A stretch of DNA of 64,000 nt, from contig CACNCN010000001.1 of assembly GCA_902618975.1 (NCBI GenBank), forward strand, positions 62,001-126,000. Reading direction: 5' to 3'. Positions 1 to 9,131 of the stretch are shown here, one piece after another (position 1 is the first letter of the stretch; every line of letters begins with the position of its first letter). This DNA is from an uncultured Pelagibacteraceae bacterium (GTDB taxonomy: Bacteria; Pseudomonadota; Alphaproteobacteria; Pelagibacterales; Pelagibacteraceae). The notes beneath the pieces are model-generated. The model was not told the origin of the DNA and did not search any database. It worked only from the letters and a program-made list of their open reading frames with translations. Made by a program: the position numbers and the translations under genes.

Positions 1-260
1 CAACTATATTATTAGAAAAGGTTGTTAAAGAGGTCAAAAAAAATAATTACTTTATAAATAATCTTGATATCAATATAATTACTCAAACTCCAAAAATATC
101 AAATTATAAAAAAAAAATAATTAAATCCATTGCTTCAATTTGTGATATACAATTAAATAAAATAAATATTAAAGGTAAAACAACCGAAAAACTTGGACTA
201 ATTGGTAAAGAAAAAGCTATAGCATGTGAGGTGATTGTCTCTATTTCGCAATATGATTAA
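1..260 (+). CDS. ispF: 2-C-methyl-D-erythritol 2,4-cyclodiphosphate synthase, C-terminal part (partial)
   Basis: The reading frame enters from the left edge (first full codon at base 3) and ends at TAA 258-260, giving 85 residues. The segment KTTEKLGLIGKEKAIACEV near the end matches the IspF C-terminal signature (TTEKLGFxGRxEGIAA). IspF makes the cyclic diphosphate of the MEP isoprenoid pathway. In many Alphaproteobacteria ispF is fused behind ispD, but that part lies outside the window, so fusion cannot be judged. The ORF track missed it because the start is off the window. The next gene, pgpA, begins inside its last codons. Confidence 0.9.
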   Translation, partial: TILLEKVVKEVKKNNYFINNLDINIITQTPKISNYKKKIIKSIASICDIQLNKINIKGKTTEKLGLIGKEKAIACEVIVSISQYD

Positions 261-747
261 TAATTTTCATTTTTTATTCGTATCATTATTTGGCATTGGA
301 AAAATAAGCAAAATACCTGGTAGTATCGCATCTCTAGCAACTACTATATTTCTTTTTTTTTTATTTCATATATTAAATATCTCACCTAATATTATATTGG
401 TTTGTATTCTAATAATATTTTTTTTTTCGATTTACTCTATAAGCGTATTTATTAAAAATCTAGATGATAAGGATCCTAAAGTAATTGTCATAGATGAATT
501 TATTGGCCAATCAATTCCAATATGTCTTTATGAAATTGCACATGAAACAACTAATGACACTGGTCAAGTGTTAACTTTTTATTTCATAATGTTTATTTTA
601 TTTAGAATATTTGATATCACAAAACCGTATCCTGTAAGCTATTATGATAAAAAATTTAAAAATAGCTTTGGTGTAGTCATGGACGATGTTTGTGCAGGAT
701 TATACGTAGTGGGTATTTTAGTATTGTATATGGTAATAACATCGTGA
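253..747 (+). CDS. pgpA: Phosphatidylglycerophosphatase A
   Basis: This membrane enzyme dephosphorylates phosphatidylglycerophosphate to phosphatidylglycerol. Family landmarks are GKISKIPGSIAS near the N-terminus, the acidic VIDEFIGQ motif near residue 82, FRIFDITKPYPV, and GVVMDDVCAGLY near the C-terminus, with hydrophobic segments between them. The track start at 235 is a TTG; I prefer ATG 253, which gives 164 residues, close to family length, and overlaps the ispF stop at 258-260. The overlap with ispF upstream and pncC downstream suggests one transcript with translational coupling. Family assignment is firm; the exact start is inferred. Confidence 0.92.
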   Translation: MINNFHFLFVSLFGIGKISKIPGSIASLATTIFLFFLFHILNISPNIILVCILIIFFFSIYSISVFIKNLDDKDPKVIVIDEFIGQSIPICLYEIAHETTNDTGQVLTFYFIMFILFRIFDITKPYPVSYYDKKFKNSFGVVMDDVCAGLYVVGILVLYMVITS

Positions 748-1217
748 AAAATCTTTCAAAAAAAATTGTTAGAATATTGATAAAAAAAAAATTAAAAATT
801 TCTTTTGCAGAATCTTGTACTGGTGGATTACTTTCAAATTCTATTACATCAATTAGTGGCTCCTCTAAAATATTTACTTTAGGATTAGTTACTTATTCAA
901 ATCAAGCTAAGATTGGTATTCTTAACGTTCCAAAAAATATATTAAATCGTCATGGAGCAGTAAGTTTTGAAACTTGCCTTGCTATGGTAAAAAATCTTAG
1001 TAAAATAAGTAAAACCAATATATGTGTATCAGTTACAGGTATTGCTGGCCCCAAAGGGGGGACAAAAGAAAAACCAGTAGGTTTAGTTTATATAGGTATC
1101 AAAAAAGGTAGTAAAATCCTTGTTAAAAAACATCTATTTAAAAACAAGAAAAGAAACTTAATACAAAAAGCAACGGTTATTCAAGCATTAAAGTTAATTT
1201 TAAGTATTACTAAATAA
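744..1217 (+). CDS. pncC: Nicotinamide-nucleotide amidase (stand-alone CinA C-terminal domain)
   Basis: The product deamidates nicotinamide mononucleotide in pyridine-nucleotide recycling. It shows the CinA C-terminal signature FAESCTGGLL, followed by SGSSKIFTLGLVTYSNQAK, HGAVS and VTGIAGPKGGTKEKPVGLVYIG. There is no CinA N-terminal MoCF domain. I choose GTG 744, which gives 157 residues and overlaps the pgpA stop TGA (GTGA); the track start at 690 adds residues that do not look like the family. Its 3' end overlaps the convergent COQ10-like gene by 18 bases. Confidence 0.9.
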   Translation: MKNLSKKIVRILIKKKLKISFAESCTGGLLSNSITSISGSSKIFTLGLVTYSNQAKIGILNVPKNILNRHGAVSFETCLAMVKNLSKISKTNICVSVTGIAGPKGGTKEKPVGLVYIGIKKGSKILVKKHLFKNKKRNLIQKATVIQALKLILSITK

Positions 1218-1649
1218 ATCCTCTGCTCTTTTTTGAAAAGCATCTGCTATTTTATTAAGTCCATATTGAAATGATTTAGTCATTAATATATTTAAGAATT
1301 TATTTTTTAATTCAAAGTCAACCTCAAATGATACTTCAGTAGCATTTTCTTTTTGATTAAAGCTCCATTTGTTTTCCAAATACTTTAAGGGTCCGTCTAT
1401 ATTGGTGACATTTATAATATCATTTTTTTTGTTATATCTAACGTCGCTTTTATAGGTATCTTGAAAAATTCCTTTTCCAATTGTCAAATCTGCAATAATA
1501 AATATTATATCTCCTTTCTCATAGCGTTCGTAAACTTTTGAATTTATACAATAAGGAATAAAAGTTGGATATTTATCTATATCTAAAACTAAACTTATTA
1601 AATTTTCTTTTTCTGTTTCAATTATTCTTCTGACTGAAGCTTGGGGCAT
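1200..1649 (-). CDS. COQ10 / RatA-type START-domain protein
   Basis: The 149-residue protein starts [21 protein letters not shown] and continues [11 protein letters not shown], as in the alphaproteobacterial SRPBCC family related to mitochondrial COQ10, a ubiquinone-binding protein needed for respiration. The family also includes RatA toxin homologues, so toxin versus quinone-carrier function cannot be settled from sequence; quinone handling is the likelier role here. The start is supported because the N-terminus aligns well with relatives. It lies inside the 3' end of lipA for 32 bases, so the two are probably translated in a coupled manner. Confidence 0.82.
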   Translation of the reverse strand: MPQASVRRIIETEKENLISLVLDIDKYPTFIPYCINSKVYERYEKGDIIFIIADLTIGKGIFQDTYKSDVRYNKKNDIINVTNIDGPLKYLENKWSFNQKENATEVSFEVDFELKNKFLNILMTKSFQYGLNKIADAFQKRAEDLFSNT

Positions 1650-2565
1650 TTAAGATTAATCTTTGTTCTTTTAATTTTTTAAAATCTTCATCAGCATGAT
1701 AAGAAGACCTTGTTAATGGTGTAGATGAAACTAATAAAAAACCCTTAGATTTAGCTATGTCTCCTAATTCTTTAAATTCATTTGGATGATAGTACTTATC
1801 AAGTGGATGATGCTTAGGGGATGGTTGCAAATATTGACCAATTGTCAAAAAATCTACTTTCGCAGAAATTAAATCATCCATGACTTGAATAATTTCATCT
1901 TTTTTTTCACCCAAACCAACCATTATTCCTGATTTAGTGAAAATATTTTTATTAATTTCTTTTGATTTTTTTAAAAGTTCCAAAGAAGCAAAGTATCTTG
2001 CCCCAGGTCTTACTCTTCTATAAAGACTTGGAACAGTTTCAATATTATGATTAAAAACATCAGGATTTGCATCAACTACTCTTTTATATGCATCACCTTT
2101 TCTTAAAAAATCGGGTGTTAACACTTCAATAGATGTATCAGGATTTAAATTTCTCGTAGAAATTATTACATCATGAAAATGATTTGAACCACCATCTGGT
2201 AGATCATCTCTATCAACTGAAGTTATAACAACGTGCTTAAGACCCAATTTTTTTACAGCATTAGAAATTTTATATGGTTCAAATGGATCTAATGCTTTTG
2301 GTTTACCAGTTATGACATCGCAAAATGCACATGCTCTAGTGCAGGTGTCACCCATTATCATAAATGTTGCATGCCTTTTACTCCAACATTCAGTTATATT
2401 TGGACAATTGGCCTCCTCACAGACTGTAACAAGCTTTCTTTTATTAACTAAACTTTTTGTCGTAAAAAATTCTTTGCTGTTTACTATTTTAGATTTAATC
2501 CATTCAGGCTTTCTTTTAATTGGATTATTAGGATTATTAATTTTTTCTGGATGTCTATTTTTCAT
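1618..2565 (-). CDS. lipA: Lipoyl synthase
   Basis: LipA is a radical SAM enzyme that inserts two sulfurs into protein-bound octanoyl groups to make lipoyl cofactors of 2-oxoacid dehydrogenases. The auxiliary cluster motif [12 protein letters not shown] (CX4CX5C), the radical SAM motif CTRACAFC and the C-terminal RSSYHADE are all present. The track start at 2574 is TTG; ATG 2565 (MKNRHPEK) gives 315 residues and begins right before the conserved RHPEK segment, so I prefer it. Either start overlaps the end of the upstream ftsB-like gene. The last 32 bases overlap the COQ10-like gene. Confidence 0.96.
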   Translation of the reverse strand: MKNRHPEKINNPNNPIKRKPEWIKSKIVNSKEFFTTKSLVNKRKLVTVCEEANCPNITECWSKRHATFMIMGDTCTRACAFCDVITGKPKALDPFEPYKISNAVKKLGLKHVVITSVDRDDLPDGGSNHFHDVIISTRNLNPDTSIEVLTPDFLRKGDAYKRVVDANPDVFNHNIETVPSLYRRVRPGARYFASLELLKKSKEINKNIFTKSGIMVGLGEKKDEIIQVMDDLISAKVDFLTIGQYLQPSPKHHPLDKYYHPNEFKELGDIAKSKGFLLVSSTPLTRSSYHADEDFKKLKEQRLILNAPSFSQKNN

Positions 2566-2860
2566 TTTTTTCAATCATATAGATCTTCTCTCCACTTTTT
2601 CCAAAGATAAATTTGTCTCGTATCAAAATTTCAATAAAATCAAGATCTAATTTTTCATTTAAAAGTGAATTTTTGTGTTCTAAATTCATGTTTTTATTCA
2701 ATATTTTTTTTTCTTTAATAACAAGATTATCTAACTCTAGCCTCTTTTCATAATAAGACAATAAGCCACGATCTCCATCAAGAATATTAAATAAAAAATA
2801 TAAGATTAAAAGTGAAGAAATTAATAAAGAATAATTTTTTTTTATTTTATTTAGAATCAC
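2555..2860 (-). CDS. Septum formation initiator family protein (FtsB/DivIC-like)
   Basis: This 101-residue protein has one N-terminal membrane segment (about residues 10-28), a [15 protein letters not shown] stretch, a coiled coil and a final [18 protein letters not shown] block. That layout is characteristic of the FtsB/DivIC septum initiator family, single-pass proteins that link early and late divisome components. It starts with GTG, and the GTGA overlaps the eno stop. An ftsB-type gene directly after eno is a widespread proteobacterial arrangement, which supports the call. Confidence 0.83.
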   Translation of the reverse strand: MILNKIKKNYSLLISSLLILYFLFNILDGDRGLLSYYEKRLELDNLVIKEKKILNKNMNLEHKNSLLNEKLDLDFIEILIRDKFIFGKSGEKIYMIEKNEK

Positions 2861-4116
2861 TTTAAGTTATTCATATTTAATTTTTTATTTAAAGTCTCTT
2901 CAATTCTTAATAACTGGTTATATTTTGCAACTCTTTCTGATCTAGAAAGTGATCCTGTCTTTATTTGATTAGAATTTGTACCTACTGCTAGATCTGCAAT
3001 AAATGTGTCTTCGCTCTCACCAGATCTATGTGAAATTATTGTATTAAAACCAATAGTTTGCGCAAATTTAATAACCTCTAAAGTTTCAGTAACTGTCCCA
3101 ATCTGATTTAATTTAATCAATATTGAGTTAGATGATTGATTAAGAAAACCGATTTTTAATCTTTCTAGATTTGTAACATACAAATCATCACCTACAATCT
3201 GTGTTCCATATTTGTTATGTTTCATAAACTTATTCCAAGCTTTCCAATCGTTTTCCGCAAAGGGATCCTCAATAGATTTAATTTTATATTTATTGATTAA
3301 TTGATTAAATTTTTTTATCGTATTTTCTACGGAAATATATTTTTTTGAATGTATACAGTATTTATTATTTTTATATAACTCATTAGCTGCAACATCTAAA
3401 CAAATTGAAATGTCTTTCCCGTTTTTGAAGCCAGAAACTTTTATTGATTTAGTTATAAGCCTTAAAGCAGTTTCATTATCAGATATCATTGGCGCAAAGC
3501 CACCCTCATCACCGACAGACGTGGAATGACCCATATTTTTAATTATCTTTCTTAAATTGTTAATAACTAAAAAACATATTCTTAAAGCTTCAGTAAATGA
3601 TTTTGCTTTATCAGGTCTAATCATAAATTCTTGTATTTGTAGACCATTATTTGCATGGGCACCTCCATTTATAATATTCATAAGTGGATATGGTAACTTA
3701 AAATTTTTTTTTACAAAAAATGTCTTATATAATTCTACTTTTTTAATTTTAGCCGATAATTTTTTATTAGCCATAGATATTGCAAGAATAGTGTTGGCAC
3801 CAAGTTTTTTTTTCTGTTTGGTACCATCTAATCTTATTAAAATATTATCTACTTTTTCCTGATCATGAACATTTATGTTTTTTAATTTTTTAGCAATAAC
3901 TTGATTTATAATTTTCACAGAATTAAAAACACTTTTACCTAGATATCTTGAGTTATTTGTGTCTCTTTTTTCAAAAGCTTCGTATGAACCAGTTGAAGCT
4001 CCAGATGGTGATATTGCGCTCGCAACAAAATTTTTAGAAGAGATCTCAACCTCAATTGTTGGATTTCCTCTGCTATCAAAAACTTGTCGTCCAATAATTT
4101 TTTCAATTTTTGACAT
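2857..4116 (-). CDS. eno: Enolase (phosphopyruvate hydratase)
   Basis: Enolase interconverts 2-phosphoglycerate and phosphoenolpyruvate. The 419-residue product carries IIGRQVFDSRGNPTIEVE at the N-terminus, HSTSVGDEGGFAP in the middle, the metal-binding region SIEDPFAENDW, the catalytic-lysine segment ILIKLNQIGT and SHRSGESED near the C-terminus. It is the normal family length. The start overlaps the kdsA stop by one base (TAATG). Supplying PEP next to kdsA, which consumes PEP, makes a sensible pair. Confidence 0.97.
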   Translation of the reverse strand: MSKIEKIIGRQVFDSRGNPTIEVEISSKNFVASAISPSGASTGSYEAFEKRDTNNSRYLGKSVFNSVKIINQVIAKKLKNINVHDQEKVDNILIRLDGTKQKKKLGANTILAISMANKKLSAKIKKVELYKTFFVKKNFKLPYPLMNIINGGAHANNGLQIQEFMIRPDKAKSFTEALRICFLVINNLRKIIKNMGHSTSVGDEGGFAPMISDNETALRLITKSIKVSGFKNGKDISICLDVAANELYKNNKYCIHSKKYISVENTIKKFNQLINKYKIKSIEDPFAENDWKAWNKFMKHNKYGTQIVGDDLYVTNLERLKIGFLNQSSNSILIKLNQIGTVTETLEVIKFAQTIGFNTIISHRSGESEDTFIADLAVGTNSNQIKTGSLSRSERVAKYNQLLRIEETLNKKLNMNNLK

Positions 4117-4943
4117 TAGTATTTTTTTACAATTTTATCTATTTGTATAATTTTTTTTAATAATACCTCCAATTTGTTTATCGGAAGCATATTTGGTCCA
4201 TCAGATGGAGCATTATCTGGATCCTGGTGCGTTTCTATAAAAATAGCTGCGACTCCAACTGCTACTGCTGCCCTAGACAGATGTTCAATGAACTCCCTTT
4301 GTCCACCACTTTTATCGCCTTTGCCACCAGGTTCTTGTACTGAGTGTGTAGCATCAAATACAACAGGATATCCATTTTTAGACATTATAACTAATGATCT
4401 CATATCAGATACCAGAGTATTGTAACCGAAGCTTGCACCTCTTTCTGTAACTAATATATTTTTATTTCCATTGTCAGATATTTTTTTTGTAACATTTATC
4501 ATGTCCCATGGAGCTAAAAATTGACCTTTTTTAATATTTATAATTTTATTTGTTTTAGCTGCAGCAATAAGAAGATCTGTTTGTCTGCATAAAAATGCTG
4601 GAATTTGAATTATATCTACAAAATTTGAAATTATTTTACACTGTTCAACAGTGTGTACATCTGTAAGGATTGGTACATTGAATTTTTTTTTAATTTTCTG
4701 GAAAATTTTTAAAGATTTTTCTAAACCAATACCCCTCTTGCTTTTCAGGCTTGTTCTATTAGCTTTATCGAAAGAAGTTTTATAAATGAAATTTATTTTT
4801 AATTTTGAGGTTATTTTCTTAATTTTTCTTACCATTTCGATTGCATGCTGTTCGCTTTCTAGCTGACATGGTCCAGCTATTAAAGTAAGGGGTTTTTTGT
4901 TAGAAATTAATAAATTCTTACATTTAATTGTATTGTTTTTCAT
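4116..4943 (-). CDS. kdsA: 3-deoxy-8-phosphooctulonate (KDO-8-P) synthase
   Basis: KdsA condenses PEP with arabinose 5-phosphate to form KDO 8-phosphate, the lipopolysaccharide inner-core precursor. The 275-residue protein shows AGPCQLES, PILTDVHTVEQC, IPAFLCRQTDLL, GQFLAPWDM and FDATHSVQEPGG. The Cys in AGPCQLES is the residue that marks metal-dependent members of the family (E. coli-type enzymes have Asn there); this subclass call is inference from known family structure. It overlaps pyrG and eno by one base each. Confidence 0.96.
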   Translation of the reverse strand: MKNNTIKCKNLLISNKKPLTLIAGPCQLESEQHAIEMVRKIKKITSKLKINFIYKTSFDKANRTSLKSKRGIGLEKSLKIFQKIKKKFNVPILTDVHTVEQCKIISNFVDIIQIPAFLCRQTDLLIAAAKTNKIINIKKGQFLAPWDMINVTKKISDNGNKNILVTERGASFGYNTLVSDMRSLVIMSKNGYPVVFDATHSVQEPGGKGDKSGGQREFIEHLSRAAVAVGVAAIFIETHQDPDNAPSDGPNMLPINKLEVLLKKIIQIDKIVKKY

Positions 4944-6556
4944 TATTTATATTTTGAAGCTTTAATGAAAGATGAAAAAAGAGGATGTGGAAATAAAGGT
5001 CTAGATTTAAATTCAGGGTGAAATTGTACTCCGATAAACCATTTATGTTTTTTTAATTCAATTATTTCAGGTAGTTTTTTATCTGGGGACAGTCCAGAAA
5101 ATATCATTCCTTTATTTTCAAATTTACTCATTAAGCTTATGTTTACCTCGTATCTATGTCTGTGTCTTTCACTAATAACTGATGATTTATAAATATTTTT
5201 TATAATAGAATTATGTCTTAAATTTGCAGCATAAGACCCTAATCTCATTGTTCCACCCAATTCATCTCTAGTGCCTTTTAACAATTTACCGTCTTTTATC
5301 CATTCATTCATCAGACCTATTACTGGAAAACACTTTTTATTAAATTCAGTTGAGCCAGCATTCTTAATTTTAAGCACATTTCTGGCAAATTCAATAACTG
5401 CCATTTGCATGCCAAAACAAATTCCTAAAAAGGGTATGTTGTTCAATCTAGCAAATTTAATAGCAGAAATTTTCCCTTCGGTACCTCTTTTTCCAAATCC
5501 GCCAGGTATGAGAACTCCTGATATATTTTTCAATTCTTTTCGTGTATTTTCAATTTTAAGTTCATCGGATTCTATTCTTATTAAATTAACTTTTACGTTA
5601 TTATTTATTCCACCATGTGTTAAGGCTTCATCTAATGATTTATAAGCGTCTTTTAAATTCACGTATTTACCAATTATTGCAATATCGATTGAATTTTTTT
5701 TTGTTGAAATTATTTTTGTTATTTTTTTCCAAGGATTTAGATTAACTTTTTTTCTTGGTAATAAATTGAAAAATTTTAAAACTTGTTTATCTAACTTTTC
5801 TCTATAAAAACTTATAGGTGCCTCATAAATTGTTTTTACATCAACAGTTTCTATTACATTATCAATTGATACATTGCAGAATTGAGAGATCTTTCTTCTT
5901 TGTGAAATTTCAATACTTCTTTCACATCTACAAATAATTATATTTGGCTGTATACCAATACTTCGTAATTCTTTAACAGAATGTTGTGTGGGTTTGGTCT
6001 TTATTTCATCTGATGATTTTAAGTAGGGAACCAATGTTAAATGTACAAATAAACTTTTCTTAAAACCCTCTTCGTTTGAAAATTGCCTTATAGCCTCCAG
6101 AAATGGTAAGCTTTCAATGTCTCCAACAGTTCCTCCAATTTCGCAAATTACAAAATCTTCTTTCTTGATATCATTTTTAATAAATTCTTTTATTCTGTTT
6201 GTGATATGTGGAATTACTTGAACAGTTTTTCCTTCATATAATCCCTTACGTTCTTTTTTAATTACATCACTATAAATTTTTCCTGTAGTGATGTTATCTG
6301 TCTTTTTGCAAGAAACGTTAGTGAATCTTTCATAATGACCTAAATCTAAATCTGTTTCAGCACCATCTTCCGTAACAAAAACTTCTCCATGTTGAAAGGG
6401 ACTCATTGTTCCCGGGTCTACGTTCAGATATGGATCCATTTTTCTAAGTCTAACTTTGTAACCTTGAGATTTTAAGAGGTAAGCTAAAGATGCAGATGAC
6501 AAACCTTTTCCTAGTGATGAAACCACGCCGCCTGTAACGAATATATATCGCGCCAT
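4943..6556 (-). CDS. pyrG: CTP synthase
   Basis: CTP synthase aminates UTP using glutamine and ATP. The 537-residue protein has the N-terminal synthetase domain (FVTGGVVSSLGKG, then MDPYLNVDPGTMSP and GGTVGDIES) and a C-terminal class I glutamine amidotransferase domain with LGICFGMQ (nucleophile Cys), GSYAANL and the HPEF catalytic segment. Length is typical. CTP feeds CMP-KDO synthesis and CDP-diacylglycerol made by CdsA elsewhere in the window. It is the first gene after secG, separated by 46 bases, and its stop overlaps the kdsA start. Confidence 0.97.
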   Translation of the reverse strand: MARYIFVTGGVVSSLGKGLSSASLAYLLKSQGYKVRLRKMDPYLNVDPGTMSPFQHGEVFVTEDGAETDLDLGHYERFTNVSCKKTDNITTGKIYSDVIKKERKGLYEGKTVQVIPHITNRIKEFIKNDIKKEDFVICEIGGTVGDIESLPFLEAIRQFSNEEGFKKSLFVHLTLVPYLKSSDEIKTKPTQHSVKELRSIGIQPNIIICRCERSIEISQRRKISQFCNVSIDNVIETVDVKTIYEAPISFYREKLDKQVLKFFNLLPRKKVNLNPWKKITKIISTKKNSIDIAIIGKYVNLKDAYKSLDEALTHGGINNNVKVNLIRIESDELKIENTRKELKNISGVLIPGGFGKRGTEGKISAIKFARLNNIPFLGICFGMQMAVIEFARNVLKIKNAGSTEFNKKCFPVIGLMNEWIKDGKLLKGTRDELGGTMRLGSYAANLRHNSIIKNIYKSSVISERHRHRYEVNISLMSKFENKGMIFSGLSPDKKLPEIIELKKHKWFIGVQFHPEFKSRPLFPHPLFSSFIKASKYK

Positions 6557-6602
6557 GGAATTATCTTATAGACCCTAACTATAGAAATTGAAAGAGAAAA
6601 TT

Positions 6603-6896
6603 TTACTCGGGTAATTTAGGTGTTTCGTCTGAATTTTCCTCTACCGTATCCAAAATAGACTTGGTTGGACTTATTTCATCACGAGATAGAATCGTTAATG
6701 TTAAGCTACATATTATGAATAAAGTTGCTACAATTGCAGTAGCTTTTGTCATAAAGTTACCCGCTGATCTTGCAAACATAAAACTATCCTGGGAAACGCC
6801 AATACCAAGTGCACCTCCCTCTGATTTTTGTAAAAGAACCAGTATAACTAAAATAATTGCTAAAATAATATTAATAATAAGTAATATGTTTTCCAT
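6603..6896 (-). CDS. secG: Preprotein translocase subunit SecG
   Basis: SecG is the small two-helix subunit of the SecYEG channel. The 97-residue product starts with a membrane helix (ILLIINIILAIILVILVLLQ), then SEGGALGIGVS and a second helix after residue 50, followed by a hydrophilic tail. The QKSEGGALG segment between the helices is the family signature. It sits 6 bases after tpiA, and the tpiA-secG-pyrG order is common in Alphaproteobacteria. The opposite-strand ORF 6661-6906 is a shadow. Confidence 0.92.
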   Translation of the reverse strand: MENILLIINIILAIILVILVLLQKSEGGALGIGVSQDSFMFARSAGNFMTKATAIVATLFIICSLTLTILSRDEISPTKSILDTVEENSDETPKLPE

Positions 6897-6902
6897 AAAT
6901 AT

Positions 6903-7655
6903 TTAAATAATAGTTTTTTTAACTATATCAATAAATTTATTCTGATTAAGGGAAGCACCTCCAATTAAGAAACCATCAACATTTTTAATTTTTTTTAAAT
7001 TATTGATATTTTTGCTATTTACAGACCCCCCATAAATAACCTTGGGAGTATTGAATTTAAATTTTTTTCTCAAAATTGTCTTTATAAAATCTATTTTTTG
7101 AAAAATTTCATAATTTTTAGGCATAAGCCCAGTTCCAATTGACCAAACAGGTTCATATGCAATTATGATATCGTTATATTTTTTTATATTTTTTAATCCA
7201 TGAATAATTTGATTTTTAATTACTTGATATGTTTTTTTTTGTTTTTTTTCTTTATAACTTTCACCTATACAAAAAATTATTTTTAACTTTTCATTAATTG
7301 AACTTTTTATTTTTTTGTTAATAATATTATTGTTATCACCTATCGTTCTTTTTTCTGAGTGTCCTAAAATTATATACCTAGCTCCAGTCAATTTTATCAT
7401 TTTAGTGCTTACATTTCCAGTATAGGGACCAAAACCACTTTCATAAAAACAATCCTGAGCACCCACATCAATATTTCCCCTTTTGGAAATCTTTACAAAT
7501 TGTTCTAATAAAGTGAAGGGAGGACAGTAAATAATGCCTGCTTTTTTAAATTTTTTTTTTTTACTTAAATTTATCACCTTATTTAATCGATTTATTAAGG
7601 AAGAATAAGCATTCATTTTCCAATTAGCTATGAAATATATTTTATTATTTGTCAT
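6903..7655 (-). CDS. tpiA: Triose-phosphate isomerase
   Basis: TpiA interconverts dihydroxyacetone phosphate and glyceraldehyde 3-phosphate. The 250-residue protein keeps all catalytic parts: FIANWKMN with the substrate Lys, LGHSEKR with the electrophilic His, and IAYEPVWSIGTG with the catalytic Glu, plus the phosphate-binding GGSVNSKN near the C-terminus. Length is standard. It is the first gene of the minus-strand group and faces the ppiD-like gene across a 56-base divergent spacer that must hold both promoters. Confidence 0.96.
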   Translation of the reverse strand: MTNNKIYFIANWKMNAYSSLINRLNKVINLSKKKKFKKAGIIYCPPFTLLEQFVKISKRGNIDVGAQDCFYESGFGPYTGNVSTKMIKLTGARYIILGHSEKRTIGDNNNIINKKIKSSINEKLKIIFCIGESYKEKKQKKTYQVIKNQIIHGLKNIKKYNDIIIAYEPVWSIGTGLMPKNYEIFQKIDFIKTILRKKFKFNTPKVIYGGSVNSKNINNLKKIKNVDGFLIGGASLNQNKFIDIVKKTII

Positions 7656-7711
7656 TATCAGTAATTTAATTTATAGCTTTGTTTTTTATAATCAACAATT
7701 AACATTTTTTT

Positions 7712-9130
7712 ATGCTAGGTAAATTAAGAAATTTTTCAAAAAGTAAATTAGCTGGTGTTTTAGTTGTAATAATTATAATTCCTTTTGTTTTTTGGGGTAT
7801 GGGGAGTGTTTTCAGCGGAGGTAATAAAAATAATCTTGCTATAATTAATGGAGAAAATATATCGTCTCAAGATTTTATAGATTATGTTAATAATTCTAAT
7901 ATTGATATTAAAACTTTAAAAGATAATATTGAAAACAATGTTTTAGAAGAATTATTATCACAATTAATTTCTTATAAATTGTTATCCTTAGAAACAAAAA
8001 GAATTGGTTTATCACTTTCAGATAAAGGACTGTTTGAACACATAGTAAAAGACGTAAAATTTTCTGACGACACTGGAGAATTTTCAAGATTAAAATACGA
8101 AAAGTTTTTGTTAGAAAATAATATAAATGCTGTTAATTTCGAAAAAAGGCTTAAACAAAATATTACACAAAGAAATTTATTTCAATATGTTAGTGGTGGT
8201 ATTGTAAGTCCAAATTTCTTGGTAAAAAATTTATTTTTAGAAAATACTAGACAAATTAATATTGAATTTATTAATTTAGAAGAAAATTATAAAAAAGAAT
8301 TTTCAGACAGCAGTATAAGTGAATATATAAATAATAATAAAGATGAACTAAAAAAAGATTTTATTGATGTTAGTTATGTAAAATTTACTCCAAAAGATAT
8401 AACTAATAAAAATGAATTTGATAAAAATTTTTTTGAAGAATTAGATAAAATAGAAAATGAACTAACTAATGGTACAGGTACCATAGAAATTGCACAAAAA
8501 TTTGATTTAGAGGTGAAAACAAAAAAAAATTATTTTTATATAGACAAGGATGAATTGTTTTTAAAAGAAATCTATAATGAGAGAAAAAATTTTAAGTCAA
8601 ATATTTTAGACAAAGAGGATTATTACATTATTTATGAAATTACTAATTTATCAAATAAAATACCAGAAATTAAGAATGAAGATTTTTTTAATGAGGTTGT
8701 AAACAAACTAAGAAATAAAAATAAGTTTGAATATAACAAAAATATTTTAAAAAAAATTGAAAATAATAAATTTAATAATGACGATTTCAATAATATAGCA
8801 AAAAGACCAGATGCTATAAAAAAAATGGTTATTAATTCAATTAATGATAATTCGTTTTTTGATATAGACTCTCTTAAGTTGCTTTATTCCGTACCTCAAA
8901 ACGATTTTTTACTAATAGTAGACAACAAAAAAAATGTCTATTTAACAAAAGTAAAAAGTTTTAATTTTAAAGATTTTTTAGAGAAAAACGAAAATTACAA
9001 CAAATTCTTTTTGCAATCTAATTATGATATTAAAAACTATATATCTTCAACTTACGACAGTTTATTAAATAATAAATATGAAATTACAGTGAATCAAAAC
9101 ACATTAGACAGATTAAAGAATTTTTTTTAA
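7712..9130 (+). CDS. ppiD: PpiD-like periplasmic folding factor (SurA_N domain)
   Basis: The 472-residue protein begins MLGKLRNFSKSKLAGVLVVIIII, one N-terminal anchor, then INGENISSQDFIDYVN and a long helical SurA_N-like chaperone region, as in PpiD proteins at the SecYEG exit. The centre aligns only loosely with a parvulin (PPIC) domain, from about residue 205 to 320. I do not see the usual conserved parvulin residues, so isomerase activity is doubtful. It is shorter than E. coli PpiD (about 620). It lies just before trpE with a one-base gap, an order seen in other Alphaproteobacteria. Confidence 0.78.
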   Translation: MLGKLRNFSKSKLAGVLVVIIIIPFVFWGMGSVFSGGNKNNLAIINGENISSQDFIDYVNNSNIDIKTLKDNIENNVLEELLSQLISYKLLSLETKRIGLSLSDKGLFEHIVKDVKFSDDTGEFSRLKYEKFLLENNINAVNFEKRLKQNITQRNLFQYVSGGIVSPNFLVKNLFLENTRQINIEFINLEENYKKEFSDSSISEYINNNKDELKKDFIDVSYVKFTPKDITNKNEFDKNFFEELDKIENELTNGTGTIEIAQKFDLEVKTKKNYFYIDKDELFLKEIYNERKNFKSNILDKEDYYIIYEITNLSNKIPEIKNEDFFNEVVNKLRNKNKFEYNKNILKKIENNKFNNDDFNNIAKRPDAIKKMVINSINDNSFFDIDSLKLLYSVPQNDFLLIVDNKKNVYLTKVKSFNFKDFLEKNENYNKFFLQSNYDIKNYISSTYDSLLNNKYEITVNQNTLDRLKNFF

Positions 9131-9131
9131 A

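Noticed and set aside
2312-2650. Plus-strand ORF of 112 residues opposite lipA and ftsB
   Set aside because: It lies antisense to two well-supported genes, and its Leu/Phe-rich translation is typical of a shadow frame.
5271-5645. Plus-strand ORF opposite pyrG
   Set aside because: Antisense to a clear CTP synthase; no family features.
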